Assembly (NCBI RefSeq): GCF_029382225.1
Contig: NZ_JARLTC010000013.1
Location: forward strand, 173,316 to 237,315
DNA length: 64,000 nucleotides
Source of the DNA: Spongiactinospora sp. TRM90649
GTDB lineage: Bacteria; Actinomycetota; Actinomycetes; Streptosporangiales; Streptosporangiaceae
Direction: 5' to 3'
The stretch's first letter is position 1. Every line of letters begins with the position of its first letter. The notes beneath the pieces are model-generated. The model made no database searches. It saw only the letters and a program-made list of their open reading frames with translations, and was not told where the DNA came from. The position numbers and the translations under genes are program-made. Shown piece after piece: positions 34,421 to 44,499 of this stretch.

Positions 34421-35554
34421 ATGGACGAGCTCAGATGCGATCCGCTGATCTCGGACAGCGCGTGGCCCGCTCCCGGGGAGGGGATATTGGCGATCAAGGA
34501 CTCTGCTTTGCGGGGCTATCTGCTCGAAGAGTCGCTGGCCTGGCTACTGCGCTCAAGCGGTTACCGGCTGCTCGTCCACGAGAACCAGGACCCCGTTGAG
34601 CTGGTCACGGATGGAGAAACACTGCGGGTACGCGGACGGGGTGCGCTCCATCAAGTAGACGTCCTCGGGGAGTTCACGTTCACCCCGGCGTTCTCCATGC
34701 CGGTGCGGCTGTTCCTTGAAGCGAAGTACTATCAGGACCGATGCGGCCTGGAGATCGTACGAAATGCCCACGGTGTGGTGCACGACGTGAACGAGAACTT
34801 CATGGCGGACCAGGGAAGAGGCCCGCGACAGCGGTATAAGTACTCGTATGCCCTGTTCTCCGCGAGTGGTTTCACCGCGGATGCCCAGAAGTACGCGCTC
34901 GCACACCAGATCTCCCTGGTAGACCTCTCCGGCGCCTCCTTCGCCTGGCTGCTCGGTCATATTGGAGCCACAGCGTCGACCTTGACCGTTGCGCAGAGGC
35001 ACCTGACGAAGCCGGCTCGCTTTCCGGTGACCTGGATGCGCGCGGAACTGCGGCGGGCGCTGGGGACCTCTCCGTTGGATCTGTTGCCTCCCGCCGTCGT
35101 GGCGGGCGAGACGTTCAAGCAGGCGGCCACTGCCGCGGTCACTGCATTCGCCACTGTGCTGCGGCGGCGCAGCGAAGCCGAGTTGCTGCTGGGTTTCCCT
35201 TCCGCGCCGTTCATTCTGCCGCTGGCGTCGGAGGATCATCGGCGGTTTCTGGAGTACGCGGAGGACAGGCCGGATCATACGGTCCGGATCAGGCGGCGTG
35301 GCATGGGAACCGCGGCGGAGTGGACCTTGTCGCCAGTCGATGCCGTGGACGCCTACGAGTTGACCTTCAAGCTCCCGGAGCATATCGAAGAGTGGATCAG
35401 CAGCATCGGGGAGCAGGAACGCCGTCGTACGGTACAGGTCAAGGAGAAGTTCCTGTCCGCGATCACGCTCTACCGGGTGAACGGCGGCGGGGTCCGCACC
35501 TATCAGTTGCGGTACGAGTCGAGTTCGCTGTCGCGGTCCGAACCCGCGACGTAA
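34421..35554 (+). CDS. Putative restriction-type nuclease, PD-(D/E)XK (Mrr-like) fold
   Basis: 377 residues. The N-terminal half has the nuclease layout: Glu in LLEESLAWLLRSSGY (about residue 36), Asp in GALHQVDVLGEF (about 78), then ExK as RLFLEAKYY (about 101), and the later strand YALFSASGFTADAQKYAL typical of the Mrr_cat group. The C-terminal half is unassigned and may bind DNA or sense a target. ATG 34421 has only a weak ribosome site. Next to it, on the opposite strand, was a UvrD-like helicase, so this looks like part of a small defence locus. Confidence 0.65.
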   Translation: MDELRCDPLISDSAWPAPGEGILAIKDSALRGYLLEESLAWLLRSSGYRLLVHENQDPVELVTDGETLRVRGRGALHQVDVLGEFTFTPAFSMPVRLFLEAKYYQDRCGLEIVRNAHGVVHDVNENFMADQGRGPRQRYKYSYALFSASGFTADAQKYALAHQISLVDLSGASFAWLLGHIGATASTLTVAQRHLTKPARFPVTWMRAELRRALGTSPLDLLPPAVVAGETFKQAATAAVTAFATVLRRRSEAELLLGFPSAPFILPLASEDHRRFLEYAEDRPDHTVRIRRRGMGTAAEWTLSPVDAVDAYELTFKLPEHIEEWISSIGEQERRRTVQVKEKFLSAITLYRVNGGGVRTYQLRYESSSLSRSEPAT

Positions 35555-35567
35555 ACCAGACCGCTTG

Positions 35568-35600
35568 GCTCCGGCGACGGCATGTATACGTCGCCGGAGC
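35568..35600. terminator. Perfect 12-bp hairpin between the nuclease and helicase genes
   Basis: GCTCCGGCGACG (35568-35579) and CGTCGCCGGAGC (35589-35600) are exact reverse complements around a 9-base loop. It lies 13 bp after the nuclease stop and 11 bp before the helicase stop on the other strand, so it can terminate both transcripts. Confidence 0.75.
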
Positions 35601-35611
35601 GCATCGCAGGC

Positions 35612-35871
35612 TCAGATCGGGAGGTACGGGCTGGGTTTGCCGTGCCAACTGATGGTCAAGGCGTCCCGGGCGCGAGTCGCGGCGACGAAGAGCAGCGAGC
35701 GAGCTTTGCGTTGTTCGCGTTCGTATCGAAGCGGGTCTTCCACGCGATGACGCTCGATGACACCGCTACGCGGGATGATGCCATCACTGACGCCGACGAC
35801 GGCGAGCCTCTGGTACTCCAGGCCCTTGAAGCGGTGCATGGTGCCGACGTGGATTTCGCCGTCCCCCTTAG
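35612..35871 (-). pseudogene. C-terminal end of a UvrD/Rep-type helicase, cut by IS701
   Basis: About 85 residues remain: GTMHRFKGLEYQRLAVVGV is helicase motif V of superfamily 1, and EREQRKARSLLFVAATRARD contains motif VI. The upstream part is replaced by an IS701 element whose left repeat begins at 35872. The rest of the helicase is not found on the other side of the insertion cluster, so a deletion followed. Intact relatives encoded beside nucleases often belong to defence systems. Confidence 0.8.
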
Positions 35872-37235
35872 TACTACAACATGATTTTGTGATGTCTGAG
35901 CCAGCGCTTCCAGTAGTGGCTGCTGCGGGCGCGGGTCTGGTCCTGGCGTCGGCGGTCGGACCAGGCAAGGGCAAAGTCGAGCGGTCGGGTGATCATCGTG
36001 GTCAGGTGTGCCAGGAGACGACGGATCTCGGCGGGTGTGAGGCGGACCATGCCGCTTGGGCTTTTGGGGCGTGTGCGGCGGTGACGGCCAGATAGGCGTG
36101 AGCGAGCATCGCGAGGGTGATGTGCCGGTGCCAGGCGTCGAACCGGCGGACCTGGTACTGGTCCAGGCCGGTCTCGTTCTTGGCGCTCTGGAAGCATTCC
36201 TCGATGGCCCATCGGGCGCCGGCGACGGCGATGAGGTCCTCCAGGGCGGTGCCGACCGGGGCATGGCACAGGTAATAGGCCAGTTCGAGCTCACCCTTGG
36301 CGTTAGGGGTCAGGCTCCGGCGGACCAGTAGCTGGCGCTGGTAGCCGGGTTCGGTCTCGAAGTGCACAGTGGCCAGGGCCCAGTCATAAAGGCGCGGCCC
36401 TTTGGCGCCGTTGCCGCAGGAGCGGCGCTTCCATGCCTCAGGCGGGGCTTGGGTGGTCGCGGTGCCGGCGTGGATCTGCCCGCCCCACCCCTGGCCGATC
36501 CATTGGTTCTTGGGCACCGCGACCACATAGCCGAGGTGGTGCTCCTCCAGGAAGCGCCGGAATTTGAAGTCCATGCCGTACGCCTCATCGGCCGTTACCC
36601 AGGAGGCTGGTACGCCCGCCTTCAGAGCGCGGGTGAGCATCATCCGGGCCAGCATGGGCTTGGTGGCGAACTGCACCTCTTCGCCGATGCGGGCCTGGGC
36701 GCATCGGACTCGATCATCGGTCCAGGACTTCGGCAGATACAGTTCGGCATCGATCAGCGCCCGGCCCGACGGAGACGCGTAGGCGAGGAAGACACCCAGC
36801 TGACAGTTCTCCACCCGGCCCGCGGTACCGGAGTACTGACGTTGCACCCCAGCCGACTTGTCCCCCTTCTTCAGGAACCCCGTCTCATCCACGATCAGCA
36901 CGCCATCGCGGTGCCCGAGGTTATCCATCACGTAATCGCGCAGGTCAACCCGCACCTCGCGAGGGTCCCAGCGGGCACTGTTCAGTAGACGCTGCATGCG
37001 ATCCGGCGCCGCATCCCCAGCCGCTTCCGCCAACTGCCAGCCGTTCTTACGCTCGATCGGAGCCAGCAATCCCGTCACATACGCCCGCGCCTGACGGCGC
37101 GGTTCCACCCGCCCGAACCGGCATGCCACGCGCCCGAACAGCACGTTCAACCCCGAGACCCACTCCTGGAGATCATCCGGCGTTAACTCACCAACCATGC
37201 GTTCAGGCTATAGATCACAAAGGCTGGTTGTAGTA
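35872..37235. mobile_element. IS701-family insertion sequence, complete, with 4-bp target duplication
   Basis: The element is 1364 bp with imperfect 22-bp terminal repeats: TACTACAACATGATTTTGTGAT on the left and, reverse complemented, TACTACAACCAGCCTTTGTGAT on the right (18 of 22 identical). It is flanked by TTAG on both sides (35868-35871 and 37236-37239), the 4-bp YTAR duplication typical of IS701. It carries one transposase gene. It interrupts the helicase gene, and its right target duplication adjoins the next IS. Confidence 0.88.
36002..37198 (-). CDS. IS701-family transposase
   Basis: 398 residues, full length. The catalytic core shows the DDE pattern of the family: VLIVDETGFLKKGDKSAGVQ near residue 100, VTADEAYGMDFKFRRFLEE near 200, and AIEECFQSAKNETGLDQYQ near 335. 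The C-terminal tail is short and Ala/Pro-rich. The start ATG lies 37 bp inside the right terminal repeat. Nothing suggests inactivation, so the element may still be mobile. Confidence 0.9.
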   Translation of the reverse strand: MVGELTPDDLQEWVSGLNVLFGRVACRFGRVEPRRQARAYVTGLLAPIERKNGWQLAEAAGDAAPDRMQRLLNSARWDPREVRVDLRDYVMDNLGHRDGVLIVDETGFLKKGDKSAGVQRQYSGTAGRVENCQLGVFLAYASPSGRALIDAELYLPKSWTDDRVRCAQARIGEEVQFATKPMLARMMLTRALKAGVPASWVTADEAYGMDFKFRRFLEEHHLGYVVAVPKNQWIGQGWGGQIHAGTATTQAPPEAWKRRSCGNGAKGPRLYDWALATVHFETEPGYQRQLLVRRSLTPNAKGELELAYYLCHAPVGTALEDLIAVAGARWAIEECFQSAKNETGLDQYQVRRFDAWHRHITLAMLAHAYLAVTAAHAPKAQAAWSASHPPRSVVSWHT

Positions 37236-37238
37236 TTA

Positions 37239-38352
37239 GGAGCTGTTTGAGGTTCGGATCATATGGTTGAGGTGAGGAGTTTCAACCACATGATCGAGCC
37301 TCGGAGGTGAAGGCCGGCCTCATAGCTTTCCCGGGCTTTGTCATAGCGGGTCGCCAGGCCGCGCCAGGCCTTGATCTTCTGAAAGCAGCGTTCAACGGTG
37401 TTGCGCTGCCGGTAGCGCTCCGGATCGAAGCCGACCGGCCGCCCGCCCGCCGAACCCTTCTTCTTCCGGTTGGCCTGCTGATCGATCTTCTCCGGGATGA
37501 CCGCGGTGATCCGGCGGCGGCGCAGATGGGCACGGTTGGCCTTGGAGGAGTAGGCCTTGTCCGCGGCCACCGCCGCCGGGCGGGTCCGGGGCCGGCCGAC
37601 CCGGCCGGGGATGCGGATCTTGTCCAGGACGGTGATGAACCGCGGGCAGTCGGCGGCTTGGCCTGGGGTGAGCACGAAGGCCAGCGGCAGCCCGGCCGCG
37701 TCGACCGCGGCATGGATCTTGCTGCTCAGCCCGCCCCGGGATCGGCCGAGCCCGGCAGCCGTTGCCCGGGCCTTGCGGCGTCGCCGGGTGCGGGCGCGAT
37801 CCTGGCCCGGGGGCGTACCCGCCTCCTGGATGCCGGATGCGACCTGCGGCGCATCACCCGCAGCACCGGCGGCTGCTCCGGAAGCGGAGCCCCCTTTTCC
37901 TCCGTCAGCGCCTGCTCCAGCGCGTCCAGGGTCTCCCCGGCGACCGCCAGCCCGGCCGCCTCCTGATGCGCCCGCACGATCGTGGAGTCCACACTGACCA
38001 GTTCCAGCCCGACCTGCCCACGCGATGCCGCCTCGGCGATCAGCGCGTCCATCAGCCCCTGGAACACCCCGGCCTTGGCCCAGCCGCTGAACCGGGAGTA
38101 GATGGTGGACCAAGGCCCGTAGCGTTCTGGGACATCACGCCAGCCGGACCCGGTGCGAAACCGCCACAAGATGCCGTTGAACTGATCACGCACCCGCCGT
38201 GGCAGCGGCCCGGTGGCCGCCACCGGCAGATGCGGCTCGATCAAGGTCCACTCGGCATCCGTCAGATCAAAGCGCGCCACATCCGAGGTTCTACCAGCCA
38301 CCGGGCCGGCCTGTCGCCGGGGCTCACCTAGATCCGAACCTCAAACAGCTCC
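37239..38352. mobile_element. IS5-family insertion sequence with perfect 22-bp terminal repeats
   Basis: GGAGCTGTTTGAGGTTCGGA is the start of the left repeat at 37239-37260; the reverse complement at 38331-38352 is identical over 22 bp. TA flanks both ends (37237-37238 and 38353-38354), consistent with the 2- to 4-bp duplications of the IS5/IS427 group. It sits inside a second IS701-type element, of which only the right part remains, and abuts the TTAG duplication of the first IS701. Confidence 0.85.
37259..38301 (-). CDS. IS5-family (IS427-like) transposase in two overlapping frames
   Basis: The first frame (38301 down to 37726) begins RFDLTDAEWTLIEPHLP and includes the first catalytic Asp in LELVSVDSTIVRAHQEAAG. 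The second (down to 37259) contains GLSSKIHAAVDAAGLPL, AVAADKAYSSKANRAHLR and the last acidic residue in RQRNTVERCFQKIKAWRG. A shift between frames in the overlap near 37.8 kb is needed for the full DDE enzyme, as is normal for the IS427 group. The intact, identical terminal repeats argue that the element is recent. Confidence 0.82.
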
Positions 38353-38354
38353 TA

Positions 38355-39242
38355 GATCGCCGGCTCTACTTGCCCGAACGCTCCTGGCTCGCCGATCCGG
38401 GTCGCTGCCATGCCGCCGGGGTCCCAGCGCAGACCACCTTCGCCACCAAGCCCGCGCTCGCCGCCGAGATGGTCGCCGATGCGCTGGATGCCGGTCTTGC
38501 GGCGCGGTGGGTCAGTGGTGATGAGGTCTATGGCCAAGACCCGCGGCTGCGCGCCATGCTGGAGCGGCGCCGGATCGGTTATGTACTGGCCATCGCGGGG
38601 AATCTGCGGGTCGGTCTGGAGGGCATCGACCGCGACGTGGCCGACATCGCCACCGGTGTGGCCGACCGGCACTGGCATCGCTACCGCGCCGGTCAGGGCG
38701 CCAAAGGCCCGCGCTGGTACGCCTGGGCCTGGGCCCGCATCGATGATCCCGGCCCCGAAGCCGACGACGAAGGGGAAGGGCACGGGTATCGGTGGCTGTT
38801 GATCCGCCGCAACCTGACCACCGGTGAACTGGCGTTCTACGGCTGTTACGCGCCCAAGCCGATGCCCTTGGCGGCACTGGTGAAGATCGCGGACATCCGG
38901 TGGGCGGTGGAGGAGGTCTTCCAGGCCGCCAAGGGACAAGCCGGGCTGGACCACTACCAGGTACGCAGGTGGCGGGCCTGGTATCGGCACGTCACCCTGG
39001 CCATGCTGGCACTGGCGTTCCTGGCCGCCCTCGCCGCAGATCAGCCACCCTGCGATGAGCGGCACATCCCGCTGACCATGCCCGAGATCCGTCGCCTGCT
39101 GGCTGCCCTTGTCCTGTCCCCGCGCCGCTCGACCGCTGAGGTGCTGCGCTGGTCCTCATGGCGACGACGGCACCAAGCCACTGCCCGACACTGCCATTAC
39201 CAGCGCAGATCCCAACCATGATCGCAAAATGACACTGGAGTA
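38355..39242 (+). pseudogene. 3' part of a second IS701-type element and transposase
   Basis: The transposase frame enters from the IS5 border and reads RLYLPERSWLADPGRCHAAG, then WVSGDEVYGQDPRLRAMLER and AVEEVFQAAKGQAGLDHYQ, ending at 39221. The first third, including the first catalytic Asp, is missing. The right terminal repeat is recognisable at 39220-39242 (reverse complement TACTCCAGTGTCATTTTGCG) followed by CTAG (39243-39246), a YTAR target. It is related to, but clearly different from, the IS701 at 35872. Confidence 0.8.
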
Positions 39243-39348
39243 CTAGGTGGGCGCTTGCATGATTTTTGCAAGGTTCTGATCGAACCGACCGCCGTATCAG
39301 GGGATGCCGCGGTCTCGTGAAAAGTCGGTCGTGCGTGTCATGTCGGTG

Positions 39349-40006
39349 TCATACGGCAGCCGACGCGAGCCAGGACCTCCATGCCGGCTCGATCTCCTTC
39401 TCGTCCTCGTCGTCGGAAAAGCCGTGGTACCCAACGACAAGCGTGTCCCGGTAGCCCTTCACCAACAGGTGGATGCTGTGCGGTGTGCGCACACCGGCGA
39501 AATACGGCGTGCCGAGGAACTCGACCACACCGTCGGTGGCGGGCAGGCCGGGCACGTTCAGCCGCACGGGCGCGCCCTGGGTGATCTCACCGGTCAGCGA
39601 CAGTGCGGCCGCGGACCGCGACCACACCCGCTCGTTGTCCGGCATGGCCGGGCCGGCCAGGAACAGGTTGCGCGTGGCGTGGCGGCCCCGGAAGTGCTTC
39701 AGGTAGGTGGCGAGCTGCCTGAGGTACATCAGGTCGCCTGCCTTCAGGCTGTCGTAGTACTCCGCATCCCAGTTGTCGCCCAGGATGCCGCTGTGCACGA
39801 AGCGCAGGACGGTACTGCCGCCGTCCCGGCCCTCCAACAGGTACTCGACGGCCGAGAATGTGCCGTCCGGACTGTGCTCACGGAAGGCCAGGCGCTTGCC
39901 CGGATCCCACGCGGTGATCGTGGACTTCTTGACGAAGCCCATCGCGTCCATCATGTCCAGGCTGTTCGTACCTCCTTCCCCCGGCTCGATCTCGGTGCGT
40001 CCACGG
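39349..40006 (-). pseudogene. SRPBCC/AHSA1-domain protein lacking its N-terminus
   Basis: About 218 residues. The strands TAWDPGKRLAFREHSPDG and GGSTVLRFVHSGILGDNW are typical of AHSA1-type SRPBCC proteins, which bind hydrophobic ligands or act in stress responses; a second domain follows to WRSWLASAAV. The first 40 or so residues of the fold are missing, and the frame continues upstream into an integrase (GTGLRR) with the join near TEIEPGEGG. No start or ribosome site belongs to it. Confidence 0.65.
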
Positions 40007-40817
40007 CGCAGCCCGGTGCCGAACAGCAGGTAGATGATGGCGCGGTCGCGCAGCGGGCGGGCGTGGGCGTGGGCACGCGCGCCGGCACCGCAGTGACGGC
40101 GCCCCTTGAGCTCATGGAAGGTTTCGATCCGGTCCACGATGTTCTTGACGGTGTGCACCTGGGCGGCGGCCAGCGCGCGCGCTCGTAGCGGCTTTTCGTG
40201 GTCTCGGCCCGAACCCGGAGCGTACGACGACCCAGATCCAGATCGTCGGTCCGTAACGAGGACAACTCCTCACGGCGCAGTGCCGCATCGTAAGCCAGCG
40301 CGAGCATCACACGATTGCGCGGCGATTCGAACTTAGCCGCCTGCAGGAAGGCCAGCCATTCCTGGTCGGTGGGGATCCAGGGCAGCTTCGTCAGCCGGGG
40401 CACCAGGCCACGCTGGTGGCCGCCGAACTTCCGACCCGGGGTGTAGCGGCCGCGCCCGACCGGGTTCGACTCGCGCAACCCTTCCTCAACGAGGAAGTCG
40501 TAGAACAACCGGACTGGCACCAGTCGCTGCTGGATCGTGGCGTTGGCCAGCCCTGACCTCGAGTCGATCGACATCACGTTGACACTGCGGCGGCTCGGCC
40601 GGGTGGTGAGCTCCCGCACGTGGCCGGCGATGTGCTCCCGCGTCGCCTTCATCGGGTCGATGTTCTCCCGCTCGCACCGGTCGAGGTACTCGGCCAGGCC
40701 ACGTGCGTAGGCGTCGATGGCCCGGGGCGCTCGTCCCAGATCAGTCCAGATCCATAGCCAGCGGGCCGCCTACTTATGCCTCCCCAGGACGGGCCACTTC
40801 TCCTCCAGGACCACCGT
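40007..40817 (-). pseudogene. Tyrosine recombinase (phage-type integrase), frameshifted and truncated
   Basis: Pieces lie in two frames. The N-terminal SAM-like domain (GRAPRAIDAYARGLAEYLDR) is preceded by an in-frame TAG after GRHK. The core continues MLALAYDAALRREELSSLR, which has the first catalytic Arg, then a frameshift near 40180, then RDRAIIYLLFGTGLRRG, after which the sequence jumps into the SRPBCC gene. The HxxR and Tyr boxes are lost. It could have been the integrase of the element ending at the tRNA-Lys fragment, or of another one. Confidence 0.7.
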
Positions 40818-40861
40818 GCCCAACGCATCTCCTCAGTTCGTGGCGAGACCGCAGAGAGCAT

Positions 40862-41256
40862 GATCGTCCCTCTGGTCAAATTCCACGTAACTAATACGAA
40901 CGCAGTGCGCGCCGCGCGGCCAATCTCCAAAATCGCCTGATAGGCCGGGTGAGAGGCGGTGCGGGTGAAGCGCGGCAAGATGGCCTCGGTGGAGGCGGTA
41001 CGGGCGCGGACGCGGTGGCGTACTTGATGACCTGGTCGTAATTCTTGGCGATGATGTCCCTGCGGATCGGCCGGGTCATCGCCGGCGCCGGGTTCGCATG
41101 CCGGGCCAGGTCGCCATGGTCGGCCTGATACAGCCTGACCCGGTTGATCTGGTTGATACGCGGCAGCAGGTCCACATTCAGCAACCGCGTCGCGGCGAAG
41201 CCAGGCTCGGACTCCCCGTGCGAGTCCACATAGTTGCCCTCGACCCTCATGGTGTT
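40862..41256 (-). pseudogene. Fragment of a Tn3-family transposase
   Basis: Reading from right to left: NTMRVEGNYVDSHGESEPGF, RLLNVDLLPRINQINRVRLY and RPIRRDIIAKNYDQVIKYAT match the DDE region of TnpA of Tn3-family transposons. A one-base deletion after KYATA shifts the frame, which then continues STEAILPRFTRTASHPAYQA. Both ends of the gene are missing and no 38-bp terminal repeat was seen. Confidence 0.8.
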
Positions 41257-41886
41257 GCCGGGGGTTGACCAGCATGCGAACGAAGAGTCTCGTTTAGCCG
41301 CCCAGCGCCCTGGTTGGCATGGATGGCTGTTCCGATGCACTTTACCTGCGGAATCGTGCTGCTCGGAGGTGATTCGCGCCGAAGGCGCTGAAGCTGGAAG
41401 AAGCCTCGCCCTTGGCGGCGACGATCGAGATGGAAATGGCCATGCCCGCCCTCCCGAAATTCGGCTCAACCGAAACAGCGCTGCACTTATTATGCTCGAT
41501 GCCTGGGTATTCTCTGTCCACAGCCCCGCTTCTCTGGGAAGTAAATACCACAGGCTTTGAAATTTACCGGAGTAGACGAAATCTGGGCGAGACCGCGGGC
41601 AGGCTCCGTATTGCTGAAGGGGAGGTTGAGGTAACCGATCCCCTTTGGGGTCGGCTGGGTTATTCGGATCGTCACGGTGTCGGCGGCAATCGCGAAAATC
41701 CGGCGAGCCCGTCTGTGACCTGCGATTACTGCGGTTCTCTGCGCGGTCATCGCTCTTGCAGAGTACGACGGGCAGTGCCGCGCACTCCGCCCGCCGGACC
41801 TCGGATCGAGGCCGGGAGCGGACGCCCCCGGGCCGCCGCTGCCGGACCGTCGTGGAGGTGGCCCAAGGCCGGTTCGTCGTGGCCGC
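41257..41886. other. Intergenic stretch without a recognised gene
   Basis: 630 bp between the Tn3 fragment and the MFS gene. The longest plus-strand frame (41412-41951) has poor codon bias and no domain. The section 41460-41600 is markedly less GC-rich than the surroundings. It is best regarded as decayed insertion DNA plus the downstream flank of the MFS gene. Confidence 0.4.
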
Positions 41887-43233
41887 TCAGGGGGCCGCCG
41901 GCGAAACGCCGCCGGCGGCCTCGGGGAGGCGGGCGAAGGCCGTCGTCGTGATCAGCACCACGGCCGCCACCACCGCCCACGCCGTCCCCGCGCCGAACCC
42001 CATCGCCAGCGGGGCCAGCGCCAGATTTGCCAGCGCGCCGCCGCCCGATCCCGCCAGCGACGTCGCCGAAGCCATCGTGGCCCGCTCGTCCGCGGTGACC
42101 CGGTGGTGGGCCAGCTCGGCCCTGAGCACTCCGTGCGCGCCCAACCCCGCGAAGAACACCACGTAGGGCAGGCCCGCGAGCACCACGCCCGGGACGCCCG
42201 CGCCGCCCACGGCCGCCGACCCGGCCAGCCCGGCGAGCGCGGCTCCAGCGACCAGCAGCCCGGCCGCGGCCCCGCGTACCGATCCCCTGGCCGCCTCTCC
42301 CGGCCCGCCCGCGCGAAGGGCCAGGCGGCGGGCCAGGGCGGGGGCGAGGGCCGCCCCCACGGCGCTCGCCGCGAACCCGACGGCCGACACGATCGCGTAG
42401 GCCGTGGCCCCCACCTCGCCGGAGCCGGTCAGCTCGGCGAGATGGCCGGGCACCAGCAGTTCGATGCCGGTCAGTGCCATCCCGGTCACCGCGCACACCA
42501 GGACCAGCCTGCGCAGCACCCCGTCGCGTACCGCTACCCGGACCCCGGCCGCCACCGTGACCGGGACCCCGCGCAACACCTGCGTCACCGAGGCGGACGG
42601 CCGGGCGCTCTCGGGCATCGCGCTCAGCACGGTCCCCAGCCACACCAGCGCGGCGACGGCCCCGAGCACCGCGGGCAGCGCCAGGGGGTCGAGCGACACC
42701 GCAATGGCCCTGCCGTCCGCGTCCGTCGTATCGGCCACGCCGGCGGCCTGGGCGGCGAGCGGGACGAGGCCGCCCACGATCACGCCGATGCCCAGCGCCA
42801 CGTCCTCCATGACGTGGCCCCGCGACAGTCCGGGGCGCAGATCGGCATCAGGCCCCTCGGCGGCGTGCAGTGTGTCCACGAACCACGCCTCGGCCGGGCC
42901 GCTGGACAACGCCCGCGCGATTCCCAGCACCACGCAGGCCACCGTGAACATCCAGAACGAGCCGGCCACCGCGAGCAGCACGAGCGCCAGGGCGGTGCAG
43001 GCGGCGGATACGGCGAGCACCACTCGGCGTCCCACCACATCGGCCAGCCCCCCGGTGGGTAGTTCCAGCCCGGCGATGACCAGGGAGTACACGGTCATGA
43101 CCACGCCGACCTGAACGATCGTCATGCCCCGGTCCAGCATGAGCAGCACCAGCGGGGCGATCATCAGCCCGGCGGGCAGCCAGGTCAGGAAGCTGATCAG
43201 GGCATAGCGCCGCCGTACCGACGCGGCGTTCAC
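41887..43233 (-). CDS. MFS transporter
   Basis: 448 residues with 12 likely membrane segments. Motif A appears as GLADVVGRRVVLAV (near residue 65), and an ELPTGGLAD stretch typical of drug-type MFS precedes it. The start is GTG 43233. It is bounded on both sides by transposon remnants, so it is a cargo or stranded gene. The substrate is unknown; export of a drug or metabolite is the family norm. Confidence 0.82.
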   Translation of the reverse strand: MNAASVRRRYALISFLTWLPAGLMIAPLVLLMLDRGMTIVQVGVVMTVYSLVIAGLELPTGGLADVVGRRVVLAVSAACTALALVLLAVAGSFWMFTVACVVLGIARALSSGPAEAWFVDTLHAAEGPDADLRPGLSRGHVMEDVALGIGVIVGGLVPLAAQAAGVADTTDADGRAIAVSLDPLALPAVLGAVAALVWLGTVLSAMPESARPSASVTQVLRGVPVTVAAGVRVAVRDGVLRRLVLVCAVTGMALTGIELLVPGHLAELTGSGEVGATAYAIVSAVGFAASAVGAALAPALARRLALRAGGPGEAARGSVRGAAAGLLVAGAALAGLAGSAAVGGAGVPGVVLAGLPYVVFFAGLGAHGVLRAELAHHRVTADERATMASATSLAGSGGGALANLALAPLAMGFGAGTAWAVVAAVVLITTTAFARLPEAAGGVSPAAP

Positions 43234-43439
43234 GCGGCCGGCCTGTCGGCGAACGGATACGTCTTTTCCACGCCGCCCAGAGTAGACCGCAAAGGTTAGT
43301 TTGCAAATAGAGTTTTGCGGTATTTGCAGCCGAGGGGTGGCTCAAAGGCTCGCGGGTCAAGGTCGGACCGGCTTGGCGGCCATGCCCGCCGGTTGGCGGC
43401 ACCACCTGGCGGACCTTGCCGGATTGGAAGTTCACCACA

Positions 43440-44445
43440 TAGCCATGGCCTCCTGTGCCGGATCAATACGAGGGCGGCGAGCAGCCGGCGGATCTCGGGC
43501 AGGGTCAGGAGGATGCCGTCGTCTGTCGTGCTGGACGGCTGGGCGGCGACGATGGCCGTCAGCATGGCCAGGGCGAGCACGGCCAGGGCGATGTGCCGGT
43601 GCCAGGCCGTCCAGCCGCGTACTTGATAGATCCAGGCCGGTCTGGCCTTTCGCCGCCTGGAAGGGCTCCTCCACCGCCCAGCGGATCCCGGCGATCTTGA
43701 CCAGCGCCAGCAGCGGCTGCCGGGTCGGCGCGTAGCATCGGTAGAACGCCAGCTCACCAGTGGCCAGATTGCGCCGGATCAGTAGCCACCGATACCCGCC
43801 GGCTTCGCGTTCGTCGATGCGGGCCCAGGCGTACCAGCGTGAGCCCTTGGCGCCCGGGCCGGTGCTATAGCGCTGCCAGTGCCGATCGGCCACTCGGGTT
43901 GCGGCCTCGGCCGCGCTCACCTGGACGCCCTCCAGATCGACCCGCCGGTTACCGGCGATGGCCAGTACGTAACCCATCCGGTGTTGCTCCAGGGTGGCGC
44001 GTAGGCGTGGATCTTGCCCGTAGACCTCATCTCCGCTCACCCAACTCGCCGGTACTCCCGCCTCGATCGCGGCCAGGATCATCTGAACGGCCAAGACGGG
44101 CTTGGTGGCGAAGGAGATCTCGTCGGGGACGCCGGCCGCCCGGCATCGGCCGCGGCCAGGTGTGCTCGGGCAGATAGAGCCGCCGATCCAGCAGTGCCGC
44201 CCGGCCGGGGTGGCATAGGCGAGAAACACGCCGATCTGGCAGTTCTCGATCCGGCCGGCGGTGCCGCTGTATTGCCGTTGCACCCCGGCGGAGGCGGCGC
44301 CCTTCTTGACGAACCCGGTCTCATCGGCGATAAGTACGCCGCCGGGGTCGAGCCGGTCGATGACGAAGGTGCGAACGTCGTCGCGTACCTCGTCGGCGTC
44401 CCAGCGGGCGGTGCACAGTAGCCGCTGCAGACCGGCACCCGCCAT
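43440..44445 (-). pseudogene. Third IS701-type transposase, frameshifted and truncated
   Basis: From right to left: GVLIADETGFVKKGAASAGV, ENCQIGVFLAYATPAG, WVSGDEVYGQDPRLRATLEQ and AVEEPFQAAKGQTGLD. Around 44200 two compensating frameshifts change GRALLDRRLYLP-like residues to a foreign stretch, and near 43650 another shift moves the end into the next frame (GWTAWHRHIALAVLALAML). The N-terminus and C-terminal tail are missing. It is closer to the remnant at 38355 than to the intact element at 35872. Confidence 0.82.
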
Positions 44446-44499
44446 GATGCTCCGTTCCCCGTGACCGCGCCCTCACGCCATCCAGAGATCACCGTCCGC

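Noticed and set aside
41412..41951. 179-residue plus-strand frame before the MFS gene
   Set aside because: Low coding bias, no domain, and its second half is antisense to the MFS gene.
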